Shown: positions 26,124 through 35,149, numbered from the stretch's first letter. The stretch is 64,000 bases of DNA from UBA11346 sp038060575 (GCA_964652775.1 CAZZAM010000002.1:62001-126000); one strand, 5' to 3'. A program made the numbers and translations. Notes: generated by a model not told the origin, from the letters alone.

Positions 26124-27223
26124 CCCGCATCGCCATCGTCCATGAATGGTTCACCCGCTGGGCGGGGTCCGAGCAAGTACTGGAGCACATCCTGCACTGC
26201 CTGCCCAACGCGGATCTGTTCGCGATCACCAGTCGGCCCGATGCCGAGGGACAGCGCAAGCTCGCTGGGCGCAAGGTGCACACCTCGTTCATTCAACGTT
26301 TGCCGCTCGGCGCGCGCGCGCCGCAACTGTGGCTGCCGTTGCTGCCGCTGGCGGCAGAACAACTCGACCTGCGCGGCTACGATGTGGTGTTGTCGAATAG
26401 CCACTGTGTTGCCAAAGGCGTGATCGCTGGGCCAGATGCACGCCACTTCGCCTACATCCACACGCCCATGCGCTATGCGTGGGATCTCCAGCACGAATAC
26501 CAGAGCCGCATTCCCTGGTTGCTGCGGCCATTGTGGGCACGACAGATGAAGAAGCTGCGCGCGTGGGACGCCATGTCGGCAACTCGCGTCGATCACATTG
26601 CCTGCAACAGCGCGTACATCGCCCGCCGGATTCGCCGTGCGTGGCGGCGCGATGCTGACGTGCTGTATCCGCCGGTGGATATCGAAGCCTTCACGCCCGG
26701 TGGAGCGCGCGAGGACGTCTATCTCACCGCGTCGCGACTCGTGCCGTATAAGCACATCCCGCTGATCGCTGAAGCCTTCGCGCGCATGCCCGGCCGTCGC
26801 CTAACGGTGATTGGTGACGGCGCAGATCTTGGCCGGGTTCGTGCCATCGCCCGCAGCCATGCCAATATCGAAGTACTCGGCCACGTGCCGCGAACGGAGT
26901 TGATTGCGCGTATGCGCCACGCCCGGGCATTTGTTTTTGCCGCTGAAGAAGACTTCGGCATCGCGCCAGTCGAGGCCCAGGCCTGCGGCACGCCGGTGAT
27001 CGCATTCGGTCGCGGCGGTGCGTGCGAAACCGTGGTCGATGGCAAGACTGGCCTGCACTTCGATACGCAAACGCCAGCAGCGATCATCGCCGCCGTTGAG
27101 CGCTTTGAAAAAGCCCCAGCACCTGAGGCAGCGCATTGCCGCGCCAATGCCGAACTCTTTTCGTCAGCGAACTTCCGCAGCGGATTACTCGACTTCCTGC
27201 GTCGCTCTGGGATCACACTATGA
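26120..27223 (+). CDS. GT4-family glycosyltransferase, WbaZ-like
   Basis: 367 aa, ATGA overlap with the ATPase. Begins MTRIAIVHEWFTRWAGSEQV and has HFAYIHTPMRYAWDLQHEY, VLYPPVDIEAF, YLTASRLVPYKHIPLIAEAF, RLTVIGDGADL and FAAEEDFGIAPVEAQACGTP, the GT4 pattern seen in WbaZ-type mannosyltransferases. It would extend the lipid-linked repeat unit on the cytoplasmic face. Donor sugar is inferred only from family. Confidence 0.85.
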   Translation: MTRIAIVHEWFTRWAGSEQVLEHILHCLPNADLFAITSRPDAEGQRKLAGRKVHTSFIQRLPLGARAPQLWLPLLPLAAEQLDLRGYDVVLSNSHCVAKGVIAGPDARHFAYIHTPMRYAWDLQHEYQSRIPWLLRPLWARQMKKLRAWDAMSATRVDHIACNSAYIARRIRRAWRRDADVLYPPVDIEAFTPGGAREDVYLTASRLVPYKHIPLIAEAFARMPGRRLTVIGDGADLGRVRAIARSHANIEVLGHVPRTELIARMRHARAFVFAAEEDFGIAPVEAQACGTPVIAFGRGGACETVVDGKTGLHFDTQTPAAIIAAVERFEKAPAPEAAHCRANAELFSSANFRSGLLDFLRRSGITL

Positions 27224-27247
27224 TCCGATACCCATTCATTCATATTT

Positions 27248-27405
27248 TGCCACAAAGGCACAGAGGGCCACAGAGGGCCACAGAGACGACGGGGATTAAT
27301 TTCACGGCACCAGCCTGTCTATACACCACATTGCTGCGTGTCCCCTGCCCATCAACTCAATGCGTTTCTCTGTGGCCCTCTGTGGCCCTCTGTGCCTCTG
27401 TGGCA
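27248..27405. repeat. Inverted-repeat element of a second arm family
   Basis: Left arm 27248-27286 begins TGCCACAAAGGCACAGAGGG and right arm 27367-27405 ends CTCTGTGCCTCTGTGGCA. They are 39-bp reverse complements with one mismatch, enclosing about 80 bp of noncoding sequence. The build is the same as in copies A-G (purine-rich arm, short interior, intergenic position) but the arm sequence differs. It fills the gap between the GT4 gene and the WbaP gene. Confidence 0.9.
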
Positions 27406-27428
27406 GATGGTGAATTGCGAGAGGCGGC

Positions 27429-28841
27429 ATGATGAATCGCCACACTGGCAGTTGGCCGGCGATCGCCGTACTCCTGATCGCCGACGTGGCGGTTGTCGCT
27501 GCCGTCGCAATCTTCGCGTGGTGGGTGAAATCGCTGAGCGACCCACATTTGTCGATCGACCTGTATCTGCGCTTGCTGCCGGCTCTGCTCGCCGTGATGG
27601 CGGTCGCATTCGCCGGACTGGGACTGTACCCGGGCATCGGTTTTGCCGCGCACGAGGAACTGCGCCGACTGAGTATCGGCATGACCCTGGTCTTTCTCGG
27701 CGCGATCGCGTCATCATTCCTGCTCAAAGGTGGCGAGTTGGTCTCACGTCAGATCTGCGTTTCATCGTGGGCATTAGCTCTGCTCTGCGTTCCGCTCGCC
27801 AGGGCCGCGGTTCGACGCATGTGCGCCCAACAACCGTGGTGGGGCCTGCCGTGCGCCATCCTTGGCGCAGGCCGAACCGGAACCCAAGTGGTCGGCATGC
27901 TACAAAAGCGGCCGTGGCTTGGCCTACGACCCGTCGCCGTGCTGGATGACGATGCCGCGCTGCATGGATCCGTAGTTGGCGGCATCACGGTTGAGGGTCC
28001 AATCGTTGAGCGCGCATCGGCACTCGCCGCACTCGGCGTACGTCACAACGTCCTCGTGATTCCCGGCATGGCTCCTGATCGCTTAGCGCGGTTGCTTGAT
28101 CAGCTCGGTGATCATGTGCGCCACGTCTATATCGCCCCGGCACTGCCCAGCAGCCCCGACGTCATCGCCGAAGCGCGCGAGTTTGCCAACACGATGGTGC
28201 TAGAAGTGCGGCAGAATTTGCTCCATCCCGGTGCGCGGGCGGCCAAGCGTATGCTCGACATCCTTGGTGTGCTCGCGGGTAGTATCGTTGTTCTTCCGCT
28301 GGTCGGCCTGTTTGCACTGATGATCAAACTCGGTTCGCGCGGCCCAGTGTTCTACGGCCAGCGCCGCATCGGGCGCGGCGGGCGCGAATTCAAGGCGTGG
28401 AAGTTTCGCAGCATGGTCGCTGACGCCGACGTCCAATTGAAGATCTACCTGGAACGTCACCCCGAGCTGCGCGAGGAATGGGAACGCGATCATAAACTGA
28501 AAGACGATCCCCGTGTGACCTGGGTTGGTAAACTCCTTCGCCGTACGTCGCTCGATGAGTTGCCTCAGCTCTGGAATATTTTCTGCGGTGAAATGAGCTT
28601 GGTCGGCCCACGTCCGATCGTCTCAGCAGAAATCCCCAAATACGGTGAGCGCTTTGTTCTCTACCAAAAAGTCCGCCCCGGCCTCAGCGGCTTATGGCAG
28701 GTGTCTGGCCGCAATGACACGACCTACGCTGAACGCGTAGCGCTTGATTGCTACTACGTCCGCAACTGGTCGGTGTGGATTGATCTGGTGATTCTCGCGC
28801 GAACGGTGCGCGTGGTCGTGTTCGGCAAGGGCGCGTACTGA
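27429..28841 (+). CDS. WbaP-type undecaprenyl-phosphate sugar-1-phosphate transferase
   Basis: 470 aa; ATG 27429 or 27432. N-terminal four-helix membrane region (about 10-115), a central CoA-binding-like Rossmann region (AILGAGRTGTQVVGML), one further helix (about 280-300) and the C-terminal catalytic domain of the polyisoprenyl-phosphate hexose-1-phosphate transferase family: EFKAWKFRSM, LRRTSLDELPQLWNIFCGEM, SLVGPRP, KVRPGLSGLWQVSGR. This large form matches WbaP, which starts repeat-unit synthesis by placing a sugar-1-phosphate on undecaprenyl phosphate. It is the initiating enzyme expected for the glycan of this island. Confidence 0.92.
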   Translation: MMNRHTGSWPAIAVLLIADVAVVAAVAIFAWWVKSLSDPHLSIDLYLRLLPALLAVMAVAFAGLGLYPGIGFAAHEELRRLSIGMTLVFLGAIASSFLLKGGELVSRQICVSSWALALLCVPLARAAVRRMCAQQPWWGLPCAILGAGRTGTQVVGMLQKRPWLGLRPVAVLDDDAALHGSVVGGITVEGPIVERASALAALGVRHNVLVIPGMAPDRLARLLDQLGDHVRHVYIAPALPSSPDVIAEAREFANTMVLEVRQNLLHPGARAAKRMLDILGVLAGSIVVLPLVGLFALMIKLGSRGPVFYGQRRIGRGGREFKAWKFRSMVADADVQLKIYLERHPELREEWERDHKLKDDPRVTWVGKLLRRTSLDELPQLWNIFCGEMSLVGPRPIVSAEIPKYGERFVLYQKVRPGLSGLWQVSGRNDTTYAERVALDCYYVRNWSVWIDLVILARTVRVVVFGKGAY

Positions 28842-29031
28842 GCCTACAGTCGGCGTTGGAAAAAATCCAAGGCAACCGCAGAGGCGCAGAGGCCGCTGAG
28901 ATCGCAGAGGAGAGCAACTCAGATTGTCACCCTGCGGGTGATCAGCACCGGCTATGACCACGTCTTCCAACCCCAACCCTCTGCGACCTCCACGACCTCT
29001 GCGTAGCTCTGCGCCTCTGCGGTTGCCTTGA
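28841..29031. repeat. MITE-like inverted-repeat element, copy D
   Basis: Arms at about 28867-28912 and 28978-29031. The right arm has an internal variation (GCGTAGCTCTGCGCC) also found in copy E at 36.1 kb. Homology with copy E extends left of the arm: CGGCGTTGGAAAAAA at 28851-28865 is identical at 35947-35961, preceded in both by AGCCTA. It begins immediately after the WbaP stop. Confidence 0.9.
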
Positions 29032-29102
29032 AAAGAGCAAACTGGGTTCAGGGCTGATAGTTTGGCAAAGGTACCTGCGAACATTGCCAATCCTGACCCG
29101 TC

Positions 29103-30941
29103 ATGCTGTCAGGCATGCAGCCAACCACCAATCAGCCCATCCCACGTCCTGAACATCCGCGCCCGCAGTTCGTCCGCGATCGCTGGCTGAACCTCAATGG
29201 AGCCTGGCAGTTCGAGATTGATCCCGGTGACTCCGGCCTTGAACGCGGTCTGCTGCAGCGCGAGCTCGCCAGCACGATCACGGTGCCATTCTGTCCCGAA
29301 TCGTCGTTGTCTGGCGTCGGCACCACCGACGTACTCAATGCCGTCTGGTATCGCCGCCGCATCGACATCCCAGCTGCTTGGAGCGGCTCGCGGATCATGC
29401 TGCGATTCCAAGCCGTCGATTACGATGCGACGGTGTGGGTGAATGGCTGCGAGGTCACGCGTCATCGTGGTGGATTTACTTCGTTCAGCGTCGACATCAC
29501 TGACCAGGCCGCACCTGGCGGTAGCGCGATCGTCGTGGTTCGTGCTCGCGATTCGGTCCGTGGACCACAGGCGCGCGGCAAACAGTCCCAGGCGTACGCG
29601 AACAGCGGTTGCCTCTACACGCGCACCACCGGCATCTGGCAAACGGTGTGGATTGAAGCCGTGCCACAGACCCATCTGGGACGAGCACGATTGACGCCCG
29701 ATGTCGCCAATGGCGTCGTCCATCTCCAACAACCAGTGATTGGAAATGCGGTGGGATGGACGGTGCGCGCCATCTTGTCGGATGATCGTGGCGAAGTTGC
29801 ACGCAGCGCACGCGTCGTCGACGGTTTTGCGGCCCAGCTTGACCTGGAGGTACCCGCGGATCGACGCGTGCTCTGGGAACCAGGTCGCGCCCATCTGTAT
29901 GACCTCGCCATCGAGCTGCTGGATTCTCGCGGAGCGGTGATCGATCGCGCACAAAGTTACACCGCGCTACGCAGCGTGCAGATCAGCGGCAAAAAGGTGC
30001 TCATCAATGGCCGGGCTGTATTCCAGCGCCTGGTGCTTGACCAGGGGTTGTATCCGGACGGTCTCATGACGGCGCCAACCGATGCTGCGTTGGTGCGCGA
30101 TATCGAATTAGCCATGGCTGCCGGATTCAACGGTGCTCGGTTACATCAGAAAGTGTTCGAGGAACGCTTCCACTACCACGCTGACCGCCTTGGCTACCTG
30201 ACCTGGGGCGAGTTTGCCGACTGGGGCTGCGCTGGAAACGGTCCCCTCGAAGACCATCAGCAACCAAACGCCAGCTATGTCGGGGAATGGATGGAAGCGG
30301 TGGAACGTGATTACTCACATCCATCCATTATTGGTTGGTGTCCGCTCAATGAAACGTGGCAGCATCTCTGCGATCGGACTACCAGACTCGACGAGATCAC
30401 CCACGCGATGTTTCTTGCCACCAAGGCCTTCGATAGCAGTCGCCCTGTCATTGATGCCTCGGGATACGCACATCGCGTGGCCCAGACCGACATCTACGAC
30501 AGCCACGATTACGAACAGGATCCAACCATCTTCGCGAAAAATCAGTCAGGTCTTGCCCACGGCAAACCGCAGGTCAACACCGCACCCGGCAATAAGCTCC
30601 CCATCAGTCTACCGTATGCAGGACAACCGTTCTTCGTCAGCGAATTTGGCGGCATCTGGTGGAACCCCGAAGCCAAGACGAACGAAGATTCCTGGGGATA
30701 CGGCAAACGGCCGACCAGCGCAGGCGAATTTTATGAGCGCTTTGCCGGATTGTGCGCCGTACTCCTCGACAACCCTGACATGTTCGGCTACTGCTACACC
30801 CAACTGACCGACGTATTCCAAGAGCAGAACGGCATCTACCGTTTCGACCGCACACCCAAGCTCGACCTGGAGCGGATTCGCGCCGCGCAAGTGCGCACGG
30901 CAGCGATCGAGCGAGGCGTCGCCAAGTCTGCCGCCAGCTAA
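29103..30941 (+). CDS. Glycoside hydrolase family 2 protein (beta-galactosidase/beta-glucuronidase-like)
   Basis: 612 aa; ATG 29103 or 29115. N-terminal jelly-roll sugar-binding domain (about 10-185; LNLNGAWQFEIDP, AVWYRRRIDIPAAW, LRFQAVDYDATVWVNG), an immunoglobulin-like domain (about 190-285) and a TIM barrel (about 290-605). The acid/base glutamate is in IIGWCPLNETW and the nucleophile in PFFVSEFGGIWW. No signal peptide is evident, so a cytoplasmic or non-classically exported enzyme is likely. An AraC regulator follows on the same strand 36 bp downstream, typical of a catabolic gene pair. Confidence 0.9.
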   Translation: MLSGMQPTTNQPIPRPEHPRPQFVRDRWLNLNGAWQFEIDPGDSGLERGLLQRELASTITVPFCPESSLSGVGTTDVLNAVWYRRRIDIPAAWSGSRIMLRFQAVDYDATVWVNGCEVTRHRGGFTSFSVDITDQAAPGGSAIVVVRARDSVRGPQARGKQSQAYANSGCLYTRTTGIWQTVWIEAVPQTHLGRARLTPDVANGVVHLQQPVIGNAVGWTVRAILSDDRGEVARSARVVDGFAAQLDLEVPADRRVLWEPGRAHLYDLAIELLDSRGAVIDRAQSYTALRSVQISGKKVLINGRAVFQRLVLDQGLYPDGLMTAPTDAALVRDIELAMAAGFNGARLHQKVFEERFHYHADRLGYLTWGEFADWGCAGNGPLEDHQQPNASYVGEWMEAVERDYSHPSIIGWCPLNETWQHLCDRTTRLDEITHAMFLATKAFDSSRPVIDASGYAHRVAQTDIYDSHDYEQDPTIFAKNQSGLAHGKPQVNTAPGNKLPISLPYAGQPFFVSEFGGIWWNPEAKTNEDSWGYGKRPTSAGEFYERFAGLCAVLLDNPDMFGYCYTQLTDVFQEQNGIYRFDRTPKLDLERIRAAQVRTAAIERGVAKSAAS

Positions 30942-30977
30942 CCCTTCCGTCCACGCCGCGACGATGATGCTCGCGGC

Positions 30978-31823
30978 GTGGACGATCCATCCATCCCGGC
31001 TTCCTTCGTTATCGGCCCGCGTTGCCGTGAACGATTTCTGCCGCTGGATGGGCCAGCCGGGGCCGCACTACGCAGCATGGGTATCGTTCATGGTGGTCTC
31101 AGTGATCTTGCGCCACCGTACCGCATGGCGCGACCACGTCCTGATTTCCATCTTGTGCTGGCAACCTTGGCCGGAACTGGTCGTTGCACGATTCCCCAGT
31201 GTCCGTCGCGTCTGCTGCCGGGTGACCTCCTGGTGGTTCCGGCAGGGACACCGTGCGCCTATGGAATCCACGGCCAGCACTGGTCCATCGCGTGGTTCCA
31301 CATTGATCAAAATCGCGGGATGGGGTCAGCGCTCGGACACCGTGGCGCTGTCGTCCACCGAACCGATGCGACGCGTCTGGCTGCGGCGATGGACGGATAC
31401 ATCGAGGAGTTGCGAACAGGCGACACCGAGGCCGCCGCGTTAGAAGCCCGGCTCATCATCCGCCGTCTCGAACGCGAACTGCGTACGGACCTCGACCATG
31501 CTGCTGCCGATGACCGACGCCGTTTGGCTGGCTTGTGGAGTCACGTTGAGCGTGATCTGCGTCGCCGATGGACGATCGGTGATCTTGCTTCCGTGCTGCA
31601 CGTTTCGTCGGCCTCGTTGTTCCGACTGTGCGCGCGCTATGTCGGCCTGAGACCGATGGAGTACATTGCACGCATGCGCATGGAGCGCGCTCGTCACCTG
31701 TTACGCTATAGCGGCGAGCCGGTGAAGGCTGTGGCGAGCATGGTCGGCTACGGCGATGCCGCTGCGTTCTCAACCGCATATCGGCGACTTATTGGGCGGA
31801 GTCCTGATCAGGACCGTCACTGA
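30978..31823 (+). CDS. AraC-family transcriptional regulator
   Basis: 281 aa, GTG start 30978. N-terminal cupin-type sensing region (LVLATLAGTGRCTIP ... RLLPGDLLVVPAGTPCAYG) and C-terminal double helix-turn-helix (about 185-280; WTIGDLASVLHVSSASLFRLCARYVGLRPMEYIARMRMERARHLLR split around the two helices, then VKAVASMVGYGDAAAFSTAYRR). It probably senses a sugar and controls the GH2 gene just upstream; the pairing is seen, the regulation is inferred. Confidence 0.88.
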   Translation: MDDPSIPASFVIGPRCRERFLPLDGPAGAALRSMGIVHGGLSDLAPPYRMARPRPDFHLVLATLAGTGRCTIPQCPSRLLPGDLLVVPAGTPCAYGIHGQHWSIAWFHIDQNRGMGSALGHRGAVVHRTDATRLAAAMDGYIEELRTGDTEAAALEARLIIRRLERELRTDLDHAAADDRRRLAGLWSHVERDLRRRWTIGDLASVLHVSSASLFRLCARYVGLRPMEYIARMRMERARHLLRYSGEPVKAVASMVGYGDAAAFSTAYRRLIGRSPDQDRH

Positions 31824-31847
31824 GGATGGTTGCGGTTGAACTGAATG

Positions 31848-31896
31848 CTGGAGGCTGGAGGCTGGAGGCTGGAGGCTGGAGGCTGGAGGCTGGAGG
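31848..31896. repeat. 7-bp tandem repeat upstream of vapBC
   Basis: Seven exact head-to-tail copies of CTGGAGG between the AraC stop and the vapB promoter region. Such a perfect array is prone to slippage. Confidence 0.95.
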
Positions 31897-31924
31897 CTGC
31901 CGAATGGCGAGCGCTTAGCTCTCT

Positions 31925-31956
31925 TTGATCTTGAAGTTATGTGAAACATATATATG
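31925..31956 (+). promoter_or_regulatory. Candidate vapBC promoter with overlapping palindrome
   Basis: TTGATC (31925) and TATATA (31949) are separated by 18 bp. The 10-bp palindrome CATATATATG (31947-31956) covers the -10 region. VapB antitoxins commonly bind palindromes overlapping their own promoter, so this could be the operator. Local AT-richness alone could also explain the match. Confidence 0.4.
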
Positions 31957-31965
31957 CTCATTTAT

Positions 31966-32217
31966 ATGCGCACAACGCTGATCCTTGATGATGACCTCGT
32001 CCGCGAGGCCCGATCCAGGGCCGCCAGACTCGACCTAACGATGGGCGATGTGATCAATCGCGCTTTGCGTCGTGGCTTAGCCGAAGATCCGACGCGCTCC
32101 GGCGAGGCGACGATCACCTATGGCGATCCGTCGACACCTGGACCCGATGATGCGACGCTCCGTTCGTGGAGTTCGCGACTCGATGATGACGAGGCCAAGC
32201 GCAAGGCAGGAACGTGA
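31966..32217 (+). CDS. vapB: VapB-type antitoxin
   Basis: 83 aa, start placed at ATG 31966 because MRTTLILDDDLVREA is the usual beginning of this antitoxin family; an ATG 12 bp upstream is in frame. The N-terminus is a ribbon-helix-helix-like DNA-binding segment (MGDVINRALRRGLAE), and the C-terminus is acidic and loosely structured as expected for the toxin-binding part. It overlaps the toxin gene by 4 bp (GTGA). Confidence 0.85.
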   Translation: MRTTLILDDDLVREARSRAARLDLTMGDVINRALRRGLAEDPTRSGEATITYGDPSTPGPDDATLRSWSSRLDDDEAKRKAGT

Positions 32218-32633
32218 GCGTTCTCCTCGACGTCAATGTCCTCGTCGCTGCGCATCGCGTCGATCATCCAGCACACACACGCTGCCTCGCACTCGTTGAT
32301 GGCCCGCTCCGCAACGGGTTTGCGTTGTGCCCGCACGTGTGGAACGGCTTTCTGCGACTTGTCACCCATGCCAGTGTCTTCAAACGTCCGTCGCCGATCG
32401 ACGTCGCGTTGGCTGCCATCTCGGGCTGGCGCGATCGTCCACACAGCGAGGTGCTGCCCGAAACGGCCGCGACCTGGGACGCATTCACCCGTCTTTGCCG
32501 ACAACAACAGGCACAGGGTAACGCGGTGTACGATCTCCATCTGGCCGCGTTGGCTATCGCCCACGATCGAACGCTGGTGTCGAGTGATCAGGGTTTTTCG
32601 CACATCATTGGGCTGAGCTGGAACGCGCCGTAG
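32214..32633 (+). CDS. vapC: VapC-type PIN-domain ribonuclease toxin
   Basis: 139 aa, GTG start overlapping vapB. PIN-domain landmarks are the first acidic residue in VLLDVNVLVAAHR, the WNGFLRLVTHASVF segment, and the C-terminal acidic set in YDLHLAALAIAHDRTLVSSDQGF. VapC toxins cleave tRNA or rRNA when freed from VapB. The pair lies between a catabolic gene pair and a polysaccharide gene, a common location for horizontally acquired modules. Confidence 0.88.
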   Translation: MSVLLDVNVLVAAHRVDHPAHTRCLALVDGPLRNGFALCPHVWNGFLRLVTHASVFKRPSPIDVALAAISGWRDRPHSEVLPETAATWDAFTRLCRQQQAQGNAVYDLHLAALAIAHDRTLVSSDQGFSHIIGLSWNAP

Positions 32634-32669
32634 CAGTAGCGACGGCGCGCATCACCCCTACAAACCCGC

Positions 32670-33950
32670 ATGTCCGCCCCATCGCCCATCGCTGCTTGGA
32701 ACGTCGCTATCGACGCGCTTCCGCTCAGCGATGTGCGGTCGATTGGTCGGACGCTGATCTGGATTGGTGCGACCGCCATTCTCGTCGGCATGTTCATGAC
32801 CCCGCCGTGGGTGAACATCGGCCTCGCGCTGGGGGTTGTTGGTGCGGTGATGACACGGGCGCCGTTGCTGAGTTTGCCGGTAGTCGGCTGGGGTGCGGCG
32901 TTTGCCGGTTGGTTGGCACTGACCGTCATCGTCGGCGCCTTACGCAAACAGGCATATGCGGATCAAGTACCCGGCGTTGTTCATGCTTGGCTTTGTCTGC
33001 CGATCGTCGCTGCGGCAGCAGTCAGTGTTCAGTGGCGCGGCATCGCCGTGCGCGTCCTCATCGTGGCTGCGATAGCGGCGGCCATCGTCGGCGTGTTGCA
33101 GTTCACGATTGGCCTTGGCACTGGATTCCTACGTATTGATCCGAACGGAACAGAGCACTTCACCGTCTCTCGCGGCTTCAGCGCATTGCATCTCACCTTC
33201 GGCTTTGCCGGTGCGCTGCTCGCCGCACTGAGCGCACAGCCACATGCCGCAATGGGCCTATCGACAGCGTGGGCGTGGGTTGGTCGTGGAGTGGCCCTGG
33301 TCGTGCTGGGCATATGTGGAGCGCGCTCGGCGGTGCTCGGCGGTGCGGCAGGCATCGTCGCCGCACTCGCCACACGCGGACGGAGCTGGTTGATCATCGC
33401 GGGCATCACCGCCGTGGCGCTGGTTGGACTGGTGCTGGGCCGCATGGCGCTGACCGACAGCGGACGTCTACACAACATGTTCGCTGGCACTGACGGACGC
33501 TGGGCAATCTGGGCAACCTCCGCAGCGATGGTGAAAGAACACCCGTTCGTCGGCATGGGCGGACGCGAGGCCTACAAGCTGGCTTACAACGCGACCTACG
33601 AGCGCGTCGCGCCCGGCCCACCCAACGAATTCGGCAACACCGAAGGCTGCGCACACGCGCACAACTGGCTGCTCGCCCTGGCCGCTGAACATGGCCTGCC
33701 CGCCGTGGTGCTGCACCTCGCGCTCATCGGCGCGGTGCTGGTGACGTGCTGGCGTCATCGCCGCGAATCGCCCGCTGGTTGGGGTACCGCCGCTGCCGTT
33801 ACGACAACCGCGCTTATTGCTGGTGTCTTTGAGCCATATCCAACCCAGGCCGTACCCGGTGCCGCCTTCCACGCCTGCCTCGGCGTCGCGCTGGGGCTGG
33901 CGTATGCCGGACGAACTGACGACGCTGGAGCGCATGCAAAGGCCGCGTAG
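32670..33950 (+). CDS. O-antigen ligase-family membrane protein
   Basis: 426 aa with about eleven hydrophobic helices. A periplasmic loop near residues 270-330 carries TDGRWAIWATSAAMVKEHPFVG and NTEGCAHAHNWLLALAAEHGLPAV. The conserved RW...W, a HPFxGxG segment and the H-N-xx-L motif are those of the Wzy_C/WaaL family. It is the second such protein in the window (the first at 18.3 kb), so one may polymerise and the other ligate. RfbB follows 60 bp downstream. Confidence 0.87.
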   Translation: MSAPSPIAAWNVAIDALPLSDVRSIGRTLIWIGATAILVGMFMTPPWVNIGLALGVVGAVMTRAPLLSLPVVGWGAAFAGWLALTVIVGALRKQAYADQVPGVVHAWLCLPIVAAAAVSVQWRGIAVRVLIVAAIAAAIVGVLQFTIGLGTGFLRIDPNGTEHFTVSRGFSALHLTFGFAGALLAALSAQPHAAMGLSTAWAWVGRGVALVVLGICGARSAVLGGAAGIVAALATRGRSWLIIAGITAVALVGLVLGRMALTDSGRLHNMFAGTDGRWAIWATSAAMVKEHPFVGMGGREAYKLAYNATYERVAPGPPNEFGNTEGCAHAHNWLLALAAEHGLPAVVLHLALIGAVLVTCWRHRRESPAGWGTAAAVTTTALIAGVFEPYPTQAVPGAAFHACLGVALGLAYAGRTDDAGAHAKAA

Positions 33951-34010
33951 GGTCGCGACGCGCGCATTGCTGATACCTCAACTAGCCACCAGGAAACAGC
34001 CGCTATCCCC

Positions 34011-35075
34011 ATGACTGACTTCTCCCCTCGTCGCATTCTCCTCACCGGCGGAGCTGGTTTCATCGGCACCAATCTGGTGCGCCATCTACTCGCCACCTAT
34101 CCAGCTCTCGAACGCCTGGTCGTGCTCGACCTGATGACCTACGCCGGCAATCCGGAAAATCTGGCTGGTCTCGCCGAGCAGCACGGCGCGCGCTATCGCT
34201 TGGTCGAGGGCGACATCGCTGACCAACCCTTCGTGACCGACCTGTTTCGCGACGAGGGCTTTGACACCGTGCTGCATCTCGCGGCCGAAAGTCACGTCGA
34301 TCGCTCGATTGAGGATCCGCTCGCATTCGTGCGTACCAATGTGGTCGGCACCGCGACACTGCTGCATGCCGCGCGGTCGGCGTGGAAAGATCGCAAGGAT
34401 GTGCGCTTCCACCATGTCTCGACTGACGAAGTCTTCGGATCACTCGGTGAGAGCGGCCTGTTCACCGAAGACACACCGTACGATCCGTCATCGCCCTATT
34501 CGGCGTCGAAGGCAGGCAGTGATCACCTTGCGCGCGCGTGGCACCGCACCTATGGGCTACCGGTCACGATTACTAACTGCTCGAACAACTACGGACCGTG
34601 GCAGTTTCCCGAGAAGCTGATTCCGCTGATCATCGCCCGCGCGGTCGCTGGCGAGCCGCTGCCGGTGTATGGCAAGGGCCTGAACGTGCGCGATTGGCTG
34701 CACGTCACCGATCATTGCCGTGCGATCGATCTGGTTGTGCGCCGTGGTCAGGTCGGACGCACGTACAACGTCGGCGGTCGTTCCGAGCGCACCAACATCG
34801 CCGTCGTCCATACCCTGTGCGACATCCTTGATCGGCTGCGGCCCGATTCGCGCGGTTCCTACCGACGTTTAATCAGCTTCGTCGCTGATCGCCCAGGCCA
34901 TGATTTGCGTTACGCCATCGACGAACGACGCATCGCTGACGAACTGAGCTGGTCGCCAAGCGTGACCTTCGAACAAGGCATGGAACAGACGGTGAGTTGG
35001 TACCTCGCGCATCAATCGTGGGTGCGCACGCTGGTGCAGCGACATGCGGCGACGAAACGGCGGGGGATGGCGTAG
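34011..35075 (+). CDS. rfbB: dTDP-glucose 4,6-dehydratase
   Basis: 354 aa. NAD-binding TGGAGFIGTNL, DLMTYAGNPENL, AAESHVDRSIEDP, the catalytic STDEVFG and Y-x3-K in YSASKAGSDHL, and NCSNNYGPWQFPEKLIPL are the RmlB/RfbB signatures. It makes dTDP-4-keto-6-deoxyglucose, the precursor of dTDP-rhamnose and other 6-deoxysugars. No rfbA, rfbC or rfbD neighbours are present in the window, so the end product cannot be named. Confidence 0.93.
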   Translation: MTDFSPRRILLTGGAGFIGTNLVRHLLATYPALERLVVLDLMTYAGNPENLAGLAEQHGARYRLVEGDIADQPFVTDLFRDEGFDTVLHLAAESHVDRSIEDPLAFVRTNVVGTATLLHAARSAWKDRKDVRFHHVSTDEVFGSLGESGLFTEDTPYDPSSPYSASKAGSDHLARAWHRTYGLPVTITNCSNNYGPWQFPEKLIPLIIARAVAGEPLPVYGKGLNVRDWLHVTDHCRAIDLVVRRGQVGRTYNVGGRSERTNIAVVHTLCDILDRLRPDSRGSYRRLISFVADRPGHDLRYAIDERRIADELSWSPSVTFEQGMEQTVSWYLAHQSWVRTLVQRHAATKRRGMA

Positions 35076-35087
35076 AATACAATGCCA

Positions 35088-35118
35088 AATGCTGGAATGC
35101 TGGAATGCTGGAATGCGG
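35088..35118. repeat. 8-bp tandem repeat upstream of ruvX
   Basis: Three copies of AATGCTGG plus a partial fourth lie between the rfbB stop and the ruvX start. It is a third short tandem array of 7-8 bp in a gene-proximal gap. Confidence 0.85.
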
Positions 35119-35149
35119 AATCCTTCGCTAATCGCCAAAGTGGTTGCGA

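Noticed and set aside
31848..31896. CRISPR-like array
   Set aside because: The unit is only 7 bp with no spacers; it is a simple tandem repeat.
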